Positions 49,015 to 59,469 of a DNA stretch of 64,000 nt are shown here, piece by piece. Origin of the DNA: Posidonia oceanica. Its lineage: Eukaryota > Streptophyta > Magnoliopsida > Alismatales > Posidoniaceae. The translations under genes and the position numbers were made by a program. Every line of letters begins with the position of its first letter. The first letter of the stretch is position 1. The notes beneath the pieces are model-generated. The model worked only from the letters and a program-made list of their open reading frames with translations, made no database searches and was not told where the DNA came from. The stretch covers positions 7,489,001-7,553,000 of the forward strand of contig JAZBRS010000059.1 in the NCBI GenBank assembly GCA_037176725.1, given 5' to 3'.

Positions 49015-52000
49015 TGTTGACACCCCATTTTGACAGGCTGGATCGTTTGGAGCCTTCCGGTGGCTGCTGGACCCGAACCTAGACCCAAATCCACACCCTC
49101 CTCTCCTTCTTTTCCCTCAAAACAAGCCTGAACTTGACCTGAGCCTACACCCTTTTCCCGGACCCAAAAACCCACCAAAATCCATAAGAACACTCATCCC
49201 TGATGACTTGGTAAACCCACCAAAAAGCCTGCAAAATCTCAAACCAGACCCCTCCCAAAAACCCTAGGAAACTTAGGCCAAGATACCCTTTTTCTACACC
49301 CCAAAACCCCTCCAAAACTTCCTCAGAACCAAACCAAAACTCCGGGACCAGAACTAGAGACCCTAGACCCCGCACCTGCCAAATTTCACCCCTTTCCGAG
49401 ACCTTTAAGACCCCTTTTCGCTGGAATTATCGTTTTCTCTCTCCGGGATTATCGTTTTCTCTCTCCTCTCTCTCTCCTGATTATCGTCTCTCTTTTCATC
49501 CCCTTCTCGCCCTCCTTCTGGCTTGGCAGCGGGCCCCCTTTGTACTCCTATCCCTTCTCTATCTTATTCCTATTTTTATTGTATTTTTACCATCTTCCTT
49601 GAATTTTAAAAAATCTTTTCCCTCAAACCTACCTCTTTCCCTTTTATTCCCTTTTTTCCTTTTTTCTTCTTCTTTTTCTTTTCTTCTTCTTTCCTTTGCA
49701 AAAAACCTCAAAAATCCTTAAAAATCTGTAAAACCCCAAGACCTAAAAGAAACAAATCAGAATCCCAAGAAAAAGCAATTAAAAACATTAAATAAATAAT
49801 TAAAAACCCAAGCTTAATTAAATCAAGCTAAAAAGAAAATCAAGCATGCAAACTGAAAAATGCAAAACAAACTAAAATAAAATACTGTAAAATCAACTAA
49901 AAAACTGAAATAAAATCAGAACCTACCAAAAATGAAAACCCCACTAAAAGAATTAAAAAACAAACCCTAGAGAGAAGAATTAAAAATCAAATACTAAAAC
50001 AAGTAATTAAAGAGAACAAAAAACTTAACCTAATAAACATAAGAAAGAAACAACATAAGAACTTAATTAAAAAAGGAAAAGAAAATACAGTTAAAAGACT
50101 TAAAACACTTAATCAAACCAGAAAAATCCAACTAAAAAACATCAAGAGGAATTAACAAATAAAAATCAAAAAACCTAGGTCAAGAGACTTAAAAAGGGGA
50201 AAACATAAAAGACTAGAACTAAAAGCCCCAAAACCCACTCAAAATAATATGAAAATAAATCCTAAAAATCCTAATTAACATCCTAAAATACTTAACAAGA
50301 AAACACAATGTTAAAAACAATTTAAAAGAATTTAACCAACACTTAATCAAGTGGGAAATGGATTAAAAACAAAATAAAACCCTAAAACCCTAATCAAGCC
50401 TAAAACACACTAATTAACCTAAAAACGGTCATTAAAAAATCCAGATATACGCCTAACCTACAACCCAAGTCATCCCATATTTTTATTTATTTTTATCTTA
50501 TTTTCTCCTATTTTTTCTTTCCATCTTTCTTTCTTCCTTCTTTTTTATTCCCCTTTTCTTCCTTACTGGGCTTATCAGCCCGTTCACCATTTCTTTCCTT
50601 TTTTTCAAAACTTCGGCCCGCGGCCCGCTGCTACAGCGCCTCCGTCTTCCTCACCTCCTCCCGCGTTGCAGAGCAACAGTACCCGCTGGCCTGTGCCTCT
50701 GCCCGCCTGCCATGCTGCCCTCCTGCCATCTCCAAGCACGCGCCGAACTCCGTCCGTGCCTCCTACCATCGCCACGCCGGAGCATTCAATGCGGCAGGCC
50801 TGCAAAAGCGAGGAAAGGAGTTGTCAGATCGAGGGGAGGAAGGAGGGAAATCAAGGTGAAAGACAGGAGGGAAAAGAGAGGAGAAAAACTAGTGAGTGGA
50901 TCCCGGGAAGAGAGGAGGAGGATTCCAGCGAATTCCCAGAGAGAGAGAGCACCGTTCTTCCTCTGAAATCCACCCAGAAACACCCGACCTCCGCCTCTTC
51001 TTTCCACCGAGAACCAGCACCCGAAACACCTCCAGAACAGCCCAGAATCCGCCCCCCAATCTCACCCAAGCCACCTGCCACCTAACCCACCATTCCACAC
51101 AGAGAACGACCCCAGCATTTCACCTCCATCCGCCTGAGACCCAACCGGAACCCAACGCCTTTCCCTTCTGAAATTCCCCGCACCACAGGCCGCTCCTCCT
51201 CCCCAAACCCTGTCCCGATACTCGCCAAGAAACCACCTCACTAAGCCACCCGACCTTCAGCCCTTTCCCTCGCCACAGACTACAAACTTCACCACAAACA
51301 CCTGTGCCACCTACTGTCCGGAAACCGACTCCACCTTCAAACTCCCTCTACACCCCTCGGAACTGCAAGCCAACTGTCCAGAAAGCCTCGCCGGACCTCC
51401 AGCAATCCTCCGGAAGGCTCCATCCAATCCGAGGAGCAGCGAACAATCCCCCCGACTTCTGGCGGCTACCTGTGAACCCAAAAGCTTCAGATCTGCAGCT
51501 GAGCTCCGAAGCTTCCGTCCAACCGATTGGGAAGCATCGGAAGAACGTCCTGAAGCCGCTCCAGCCTTCGCGAGCAGCTGACGACTACTGCAGCAACCGG
51601 ACGAACGCCGCCGATCAACTCTGGAACCACCGACGTCGGGAGAACACCTCAGACGCGGAAAAAGGTAGGTTCCGCCTCCCTTAGCCTCCTCTTCCCCCTC
51701 TGCTGCTTCTCCGCCTTTTAGAAATAAGCTCCCGGCCCTCCTGCCCCGATGCCAGCTCCGGTCAGGTTCGTCTTCTCCGGCGGGCTTCTCCAGTCGTCGC
51801 GTCGCTCCGGCCAGCGGAACGTGCCCCTGGAGGTTGCCGCAGGACCGCACGAACCTCAGGAAGCTTCTCCGGCCCTCAGAACGCGGCGTCGCTGCGTCGA
51901 TCACCGGGACGAAGCTCCTGAAGCTCTGCAGTGCTCCGGCGACCGTTCCAGTCCGTTCCAGACCGCGTCATCCTCCACCGATCGCCGCCCGATCTCCGTC

Positions 52001-55000
52001 AGGCTCTGGAGAAGCTCGCCCGCCGGACTACGCCTCGCCAGCACCCCTCTTCTTCCTCCGTCGGCCACTGGTAGCATTTGCTACAGTGGCCGACGATCTG
52101 CAAAACCACTGTGCTTTTATTTTTTCGTTATCTTTGCTATTTTGCCAAATATTGCATTTTCGGTCTTAGTTCTTGCTTATTTGCACTCTGGTCCTTTATT
52201 CAATTTAATCTGCTCATTTCTGTGTTAAAACCATACTAAATTGCATAAAAGATTTGTGTTTCTCTATATTTTCTTTTCAGTCCATTCACTGTGCTTTCTA
52301 GTTATAAAATTTTATGCATCAGCCCCTCTGTTTTCATTTTTTGCACTTAGGTCCTGCAGTAGGTCATTTAATTTAAATGCAACAATTTTACCATACAATA
52401 TTGCATCCTGTGTCCCTGCATTTCATTGTTTTTGCATTTAGGTCCACTGCACTGTAGCAACTTAGGTCCCATTTTTAATTTTTGCATACTGCATTGCATA
52501 TTTTGCCTTCTGGTTTTTGCATATTTGCATTTAGGTCCATTTTAAATGGACAGTAATTCTTGCATGCATTTTTAGCTTATTGTATTGCATTTTTGACCCT
52601 GCTCTTTTTAAAAATTGCACTGTAGTCCTGTAATCTATTTTTCAGAGTATATTTTGCATATAAAATTGCATTTTCAGACCCTGCATGATTTGAAAATCAC
52701 ACATAGGGCCTTGCATCTTTTGAAAAATTATGTGAAAAGACTGTTTTACCCCTAAGTTGCATTTTAACTCCCATGTTTGCAAAAATTGCATGTAGGCCCT
52801 CCACTTGCATCCCCGGACTCCCTAGAACCTCTGTTTTCTGGAAAATTTGCATCTTAGCCCCTTTCTTTTTCAAAAATGCTTTTAAACCCCTGTTCTTCCC
52901 AAATGGCTTTTCCTTGTCTTCTCTGGCTTTGCATTGCATTCCGCATTCATTTAATCTTGCATTTAAGTTCCCCTTTGCATACACTAAGCACTTCTAACTC
53001 CCCTTCACTCGGGAGGACCTCCAGCACACTCCTAGGACCTCCTGAACACTTAGATCTGTTCTTCTCTCCTGTTCTGGCCCTTCTGCTCCGGAGCCGCGAT
53101 ATCTTTCAATCCGACCGTTGGATCTCCCCAAGCAAGCTGCCCAGGCGACCGCAGCGAAGCGCTCTTCAGCATGGACCAAGCAGATCTCCGATCAGACTCC
53201 CGGATCTCCAGGTATCTCCTCCTGAACTCTTGCACTGCATTCATTTGCATGCCGTTTGCACCATTTTGCGTGCCCTTTAGTTTTTTTGCCTCGTTTTGCA
53301 TGTTTTCAAGTTTTCTCGCTCCGTTTTGCGCGCCACTTCCCTATCTTGCACCGTTTTGCGTGCCTTTTAGTTTTCTTGCCCCGTTTTGCGTGTTTCCTTG
53401 TTTTCTCGCTCCGTTTTGCGCGCCACTTCTCTGTCTTGCACCGTTTTGCGTGCCTTTTAGTTTTCTCGCCCCGTTTTGCTTGTTTTCTTGTTTTTCTCGC
53501 TCCGTTTTGCGCGCCACTTCTCCGCCTTGCACCTTTTTGCGTGCCTTTTAGTTTTTTGCCTCGTTTTGCGTGTTTTCTTGTTTTCTCGCTCCGTTTTGCA
53601 CGCCACTTCTCTGTCTTGCACCGTTTTGCGTGCCTTTTAGTTTTCTCGCCCCGTTTTGCGTGTTTTCTTGTTTTCTCGCTCCGTTTTGCGCGCCACTTCT
53701 CTGTCTTGCACCGTTTTGCGTGCCTTTTAGTTTTCTCGCCCCGTTTTGTGTGCTTTCTTGTTTTCTCGCTCCGTTTTGCGCGCCACTTCTCTGTCCTGCA
53801 CCGTTTTGCACGCCCTTTAGTTTTTTGCCTCGTTTTGCGTGTTTTCTTGTTTTCTCGCTCCGTTTTGCGCGCCACTTCTCTGTCTTGCACCGTTTTGGGT
53901 GCCTTTTAGTTTTCTCGCCTCGTTTTGCGTGTTTTCTTGTTTTTCTCGCTCCGTTTTGCGGGCCTTTTAGTTTTTGCCTTGTTTTGCGTGTTTTCATGTT
54001 TTCTCACTCCGTTTCGCACGCCCTTTAGTTTCTTCGCCTCGTTTTGCCGGCAGTCTTGTTTTTCCGCTCCATTTCGCGTGTCTTCGTGTTTTCTTGCCTC
54101 GTTTTGCGCGCAGTCATGTTTCCCCTGCACCGTTTTGCGTACCCTTTCGTTTTCTCGTCTCGTCTTGCGTGCCCTGGTGTTTTCTTGCCCAGTTTTGCGC
54201 CCTTCTTTCGTTTTCTCGCACGGTTTGCGTCCTTGTCCCGTTCCTTGCATCATTTTGCATGCCAACCCTGTTCTCGCATCGTTTTGCATACTTGTTTCGT
54301 TCCTCGCACTGTTTTACGTGGTTTTCCTTGCATGTCGATTGCATTGCATGGTTTTCTCGCTGTTTCGTTTTTTTTCGCCCGCATTTGCATATAGGGCGAT
54401 GATGCTTACTGTCCGGAGTTCTCACGAGCCGGGTTCCGCCCGGTTCGGAACACGGACAGCGTTGCTGAGCGCTTAGATTGCACGTTTACTTCCTTGCACC
54501 GCCTTTCATCACTTAGAGCACACCTTTGAGCATTTAGACAGGCATTCATTGGCACTTAGGCATTCAAAGTCTGCATTTCCCTTGCATATGCGAGCGTAAG
54601 CCTAGAAAGACCGATTCTCGGGCGTGTCGGGGGTGCCTAACACCTTCCCCGCGCGTAACAGGAGTCCTTACCCTCTCTTGGCCCGCAATGACCATATTGC
54701 CCTTGTCCTAGGCACGAGTCACCTCATTTGCATTCATTTGCATCTTATTTCTTCTGCTTTGCCTTGCATTGCATTTTTTGCTCGGTTTTGCGTGATTATT
54801 CACGCATTTCCCCGGTTTTCCTCGTCTTCCGATTTAATAGACTTGGTGGCGACTCCGATTTTGTCTTATCTTCTTCTTTTCTTTCCCTTTTTCCCCCTTT
54901 TAAATGTTTTCGAGTTAGGTCTTCCTTCTCGGACATAGCCGCTTATAGTGAGCCTGATTCCGATCGGTGCACCCGAGCTTTGGCATCGTGCATGGACGAT

Positions 55001-55021
55001 CCGAACACCGGGATTACTACA
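49015..55021 (+). repeat. 3' LTR of the Tat/Ogre element (6007 bp)
   Basis: Same start, end and internal zones as the 5' LTR. It is 92 bp longer. I trace this to one extra 90-bp higher-order unit near 53650-53745 and small indels (+1 near 54123, -1 near 54223, +2 near 54370). Substitutions are few and scattered by eye, clustering in the first ~370 bp and in the arrays. Confidence 0.93.
53250..54400 (+). repeat. 30/90-bp higher-order tandem array in the 3' LTR
   Basis: Same three-variant 30-bp structure as in the 5' LTR, with one more 90-bp unit. Flanking order is unchanged, so the difference is an expansion here or a contraction in the 5' copy after insertion. Confidence 0.9.
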
Positions 55022-55026
55022 CTTAC

Positions 55027-55440
55027 AACAACATCATCAACAACAACAACAACATCAACTTGTAGCACAAGAATATGTTTATAACAACATCAACATCAAG
55101 ATATGAGTTTATTCTAAAGAAAATTCACCAACAAGAACATATTCAATAAGAACATCAACAACAACAATGAATGTAGCACATGAATATGTTCATAATAACA
55201 TCAACATCAACATTAACATCAAGATATGAGTTTGTTCTAAAGAAAGTCCACTAACAAGAACATATTCAACAAGAACATCAACAACAACATCATCATCATC
55301 AACAACAATAACAATAATTACCTATAGCATATGAATATGTTCATAACAACATCAACATCAACATTAACAACCCAACGATAATAGTTTGTTCAATATCAAG
55401 ACAAGAGTTTGTTCTAAAGAAAGTTCACCAACAAGTCTCT
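55027..55440 (+). repeat. AACATC-rich minisatellite
   Basis: Three degenerate units, each with (AACATC)n / (AACAAC)n runs, GCAC..GAATATGTTCATAA and GATATGAGTTTGTTCTAAAG-like blocks (about 55100, 55223 and 55400). The Tat/Ogre element inserted at its left edge. Confidence 0.8.
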
Positions 55441-55479
55441 ACTTAAACACAAAATAAACCCAATGATATGGAAATTAAA

Positions 55480-57658
55480 TGCCATGGCTAGATTCCTGAG
55501 TTGAAATGTCTTAGACTACAGCTTGTGCAAACTGTGCTCTCCTTGGGGGCAGCTTTGCTCTTTCTCCAATAGCTTTGGGAATTATGAAACTTGAATTCTG
55601 TCTTGACAAACCAACTACTCTTTGTCCTTCCACAAATACACCTCCATGGATCTTGCTTGGGTAGTTGACACCTGTTTTCCTTTTTTACTTCTAGTGAGAG
55701 GTCCACTAGATTCTTTGCTAGTTTTTTGATTGGTTGCACTTGAACTTGCACTACCACTTTTATAGGCAATTTTCTTCCATACCTAAGATATTCAAACAAT
55801 AGTTAGTAAATCATGTAAACAATTATATGTCCAAAATTAAGAATCTTAAACAAAATTTACCTTCTGCCTTGGTTGAACCGGCACGCCATTAGGATGTCCA
55901 CATATCCTAGTGTTGTGTCTAGCTTGGTTACATTTCCTACATGTCATCACCATGTTTAGCTTCTTGACCTTGTTGGGAACCTATTTTTCATCTTTAGATT
56001 TATTCCTCTTCTTCTTGGGCCGGCCAGGTTGTATCTTAATGTTAAGTGGGATATATAATATGCTCATAATCCGTGAAAGGCTATTGTGACATGTCAAGAA
56101 CAAGATAAACTAGTGGCTCATAAATCTTCCTGTTGGTGCTAATGTGGTAGTAATGGCTGACATAGTCTTCAACATTGTGCTTGTTGTAGAAGATTGCAGA
56201 AACTACACATGACAGGTAAAATTATTAGCAAATAGTCTGTTCCAAACTAAATAAATGTCAGAAATTAACACAAAATTAATAATACTACCTGCATGTAGAT
56301 AAGGAACCCTTGTGAGATTCCACTTGTGACATCTACATGTTTTACTTTGCAAGTCATCCTTAAAAGATTGTTGCTTACATTCAATCTCAAACTTAAACTC
56401 TCCAGCAAAGTGAACATCACACTTCCTTAATGCTAATTGTGTTGTCTCCAATTCATCATGTATCTTAGGACACAACAGTTGGTTTGTGATCATTCCCCTT
56501 CTTTCCTGATTTCTCTTCATTAGAATCTTCTTAAGATGCTCAAACAAGCCAATTATTGATTTTTCTCGACTCCAAGATAATATCATTCTAACTCTCGGAG
56601 TTGTTGTTCTCAATTTGATCACACTTTGATTTTGTACTGAAGGCATGCCTAGCCCAATAATAATATGGAATGTTCTCCATATACTTGAAGGCTTCCTCTC
56701 CTCCAAGATTGATTCTCCTCATTGCTTGCATCTTCACTTTAAAAGTAGCCTCATTGTAGGCTCCAACAGCATCCCAAAGTGCATCCTTGGAGACCTTGCC
56801 CCTAAACTTCTCTCTAAAATTTGCATGTAAATGCCTTAAAAAATATCTGTGGTCTACACCACTCAATATGGTGTCAAAAGCTTGAACCAGACACTACGAA
56901 AAGAGCAACAAATATGAGATGACCAAATCATCTAAAAGAACAACAAGTTTATGTTTCTGAATATCTTTGAACTCAAAGGGATGCAACCAATTTAGATCAT
57001 TTATATAATATAAGTTAGCAGAGTTCAAAACAACTAAAATCCAAGCTCTGACAAGAACAATAAAGAACAATAAATCAATTGAGAACAATTTTATAATATC
57101 AATTAGCAGAATTCAAATTTGCTAAATTCAATTAGCAAAATAAATTTAGTTATCAATTATCAATTGACAAAATATTATTAGTTATTAATTGACAAGCTAT
57201 AATATCAGTTAACAGAATTCAAATTTATAACTACCAATTGACAAGCTATAAAGAGTAGAATAATATCAGAATTCAATTAACAAGTTATAAATTTAGTTAG
57301 CAGAAAAAAGAGCCATACACTTCCAAAAGAGAACAATTTTATATCTACCATTTAGACAAAACATGAATACAAACAACCATAGCTATGACAATTTTATAAC
57401 TACTATTCAAACAAAACAAGCACCAAATTCCAAAATACATGACACAAGCACCAAAAATAAAGAGTAATAATCATACAAAAGTTATCATTGTGTTACCTTC
57501 TATCTATCTGACATGAAAGTCCATCTACATTCTGGGGTTCCCAATGTCTCAAGGTCATGTATCAAGAACCATATCCAACTGTCTTTCGTCTCATTCACAA
57601 CAACAACAAAACAAACAAGGAATTGTTGACTATTGGCATCTATGGCTATAGCATTAAG
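55480..57658 (-). pseudogene. MULE (MuDR-type) transposase, 3' part
   Basis: Minus strand. From 57658: AIAIDANSQQFL, NETKDSWIWFL (catalytic-region Glu) and ECRWTFMSDR. A TAG precedes a GT-AG intron (56894-57496, AT-rich with AATTGACAAG-type repeats). The next exon from 56893 carries HRYFLRHLHANFREKFRG, IPYYYWARHAF and SKCDQIENNNSES. After a frame change it has CPKIHDELE and a SWIM-type zinc finger (CRCHKWNLTRVPYLHA). An 86-bp intron (56203-56288) follows, then YNKHNVEDYVSHYY, a stop, and a zinc knuckle CRKCNQARHNTRIC near 55910-55960. A last intron leads to a tail near 55490-55790. The family performs Mutator-type DNA transposition. Stops and frameshifts make this copy dead. The 5' part is at 58858-59469. 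Confidence 0.85.
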
Positions 57659-58857
57659 TGTTGGCAAAATTGCCTCATCTCAGTTTTGTTGATAACAAAA
57701 GATATTTGTGAGCTAACCTTCTTAATAGATCAAGAAAGAAGTTCTCATGGACTTTGGCAAAGAAGAAATCAATATGGAAGATCAAGGCAATTCAATTGAA
57801 GATCAAGTCAAAGCAATCGAAGATTGAAGACTAAAATTATATGTAATTAAAAGAGTCATGTAAAAGAGTATGTTGTATTCTAAGAACTTGTAATAATCTC
57901 CCAAACACCCCCATAGTGCCTTAGGAAAATAGCCATAGCCCAAAACAAACAAATTCATTGAGTACATTCATTATAGGGCTAAAATAGTGTTGTTCGGCAT
58001 ACCGAATATTTTCGGTATACCGAATCAGGGAAAATATGTGTCCACAGCAATGAATTGCTTCGGCATATCGAAACACTTCGGTATACCGAAATCTGGGCTG
58101 TCTGTTTTCACAACCAAGAATACATTTGGCACACCAAAACATTTCGGTATACCGAAGTATCCGACCGTTGTGAAATTCGGTCGACCGATTAATTTCGGCA
58201 TACTGAACCAGTAGCCATTTGTGAACGTTTGAGAGAATTGTGAGCTCATTTTACACATGTTTATTTTAACCCATGCCTATATATAGGACACCACTATACT
58301 CATATCTGACAAGAGAGATAGGAGAAGTATATTGCACATCATATACACTTAGTTGAGCTACATTCCCATCATTTCCTTTGAGCATTCCACTCACATCCTT
58401 TCGAGATATTTTCCAAGCTAGAGAGTTGTATTTCCACCTAGCTAAAGTGAATTGGGAGATATAAAAAAGAGTTGAAAGAGTTGTAATCTTTACTTTCTTG
58501 TGTGAGTTCTTCTCCAGTCGTGAGAAGGGAACCACGGTTTTTGCGGGACTTGGTGAGGATTCGTCAAGGGTGTACGGTGGGATCTTAGTCAGAAACAAGA
58601 TCAGGATTAAGGTAGCTCTCGAGGGGTTTTCTTGAGAAGTTGACTAAGTCGGGGAGGTTGAACCACTATAAAGCCTTTGAGTATATTCCCATTGCTTCTC
58701 ATCCACTTCTGTGTATGTTATTAGTCTAATATCCAAATCTACCTCTACATTTCATTTACTTGCTAAATTGCTTAAGATTGTCAAAGTTAGTTTAAATTTC
58801 GCATTATTTATTGAAATCACTATTCACCCCCCTCTAGTGAAGTCCTAAGATCCTACA
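57659..58857 (+). mobile_element. Sirevirus-type solo LTR (1.2 kb) in the MULE
   Basis: It starts TGTTGGCAAAATTGCC, ends AAGATCCTACA, and has the TSD TTAAG (57654-57658 and 58858-58862). Its layout parallels the 5951 LTR: GATAACAAA near the start, palindrome cluster, TATATATA at 58278-58285, and CACCCCCCTCTAG near the end. The sequence is otherwise clearly diverged, so it belongs to a related but different family. The cluster holds three perfect 14-bp palindromes TTCGGTATACCGAA at 58011, 58077 and 58143, plus TCGGTCGACCGA at 58177. No internal region remains. Confidence 0.88.
58278..58285 (+). promoter_or_regulatory. TATA box of the Sirevirus-type solo LTR
   Basis: TATATATA followed by GGACACC, about 90 bp downstream of the last palindrome. 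The position matches the TATA box of the 5951 LTR. Confidence 0.55.
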
Positions 58858-59469
58858 TTAAGTACAATCCCTTTGTATGGTTCAGATAGATGACAACTAT
58901 CAAGTCCTAAGAAAGGCCTACAATGTGTCATTCCTTTCTTTGTTGCATCAAAGCATACAAACAACCTTTGGAAAAGTGGACCACTGCCATGTATGGGCCT
59001 CTCAACTTGTAGTAGTGCAACTGTCCCTGGGTTTTTCAATTTCAAAATGTTACAATAGTCTCGAAACCTACTATATTGTTCCTTGTGACTACTAGCTATT
59101 AATGCCAATACTTTCTTCTTAGTTCAATATATCTTGGAATCAAAGGTATTCAAACATAGATCTCTCAGCACACATTTCTTCAAGGATTTAGGCTTCCACC
59201 TTGGGTCATCTCTAATTCTATCAAGATACTGATTGGCCAACCATGTTGACGTAGCTTGTATATTTCTCACCAGCCTACTGCATTTATAGTTAGGTTGCAT
59301 GGTTTTAATTTGAAAACTGTGCTCAGTGGACATCCAAGAAGCATGAACTCTGTAGTCACATTATGGATCCTTACACTTGATTGTAACTCTTTCATAGTTG
59401 TTCTTTGCAAAGTACAAATCACATCCAAATCTTAATTCACAAGTCTTATTATATCGTTAAAATGCTGTG
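58858..59469 (-). pseudogene. MULE transposase, 5' part
   Basis: Minus strand. Near 59330-59460 there is a decayed start (YFAKNNYERVTIKC, with a stop), then HASWMSTEHSF and QATSTWLANQYLDRIRDDPRWK. From about 59108 follow EEQY-like SHKEQYSRFRDYCN and FQRLFVCFDATKKG. GLDSCHL carries the first catalytic Asp and EPYKGIVL ends the segment. The FAR1-like N-terminal region matches MuDR-type transposases. The copy is cut on the left by the solo LTR (57659-58857) and on the right by the Tat-type LTR at 59470. The remaining N terminus and TIR are therefore not adjacent. The solo LTR interrupts it between codons of the catalytic domain. Confidence 0.85.

Larger units (their letters stand above)
28145..55021 (+). 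mobile_element. Complete 26.9-kb Tat/Ogre-type Ty3/gypsy retrotransposon
   Basis: Bounded by LTRs TGTTGACACC...GGATTACTACA and by the TSD CTTAC (28140-28144 and 55022-55026). Parts in order: 5' LTR 28145-34059, Arg-type PBS 34061-34078, 1.3-kb leader, Gag-Pol 35395-44025, accessory ORF 45365-46555, tandem arrays 47129-48520, PPT 49002-49014, 3' LTR 49015-55021. Large size, multi-kb LTRs, the PBS type, the second archaeal-type RNase H and 3' tandem arrays are hallmarks of the Tat lineage (Ogre/Retand and relatives). Gag-Pol has no stop or frameshift, and the LTRs are nearly identical, so this is a recent insertion, probably able to move. Unlike described Ogre elements, I see no ORF between the 5' LTR and gag. 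Confidence 0.93.
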
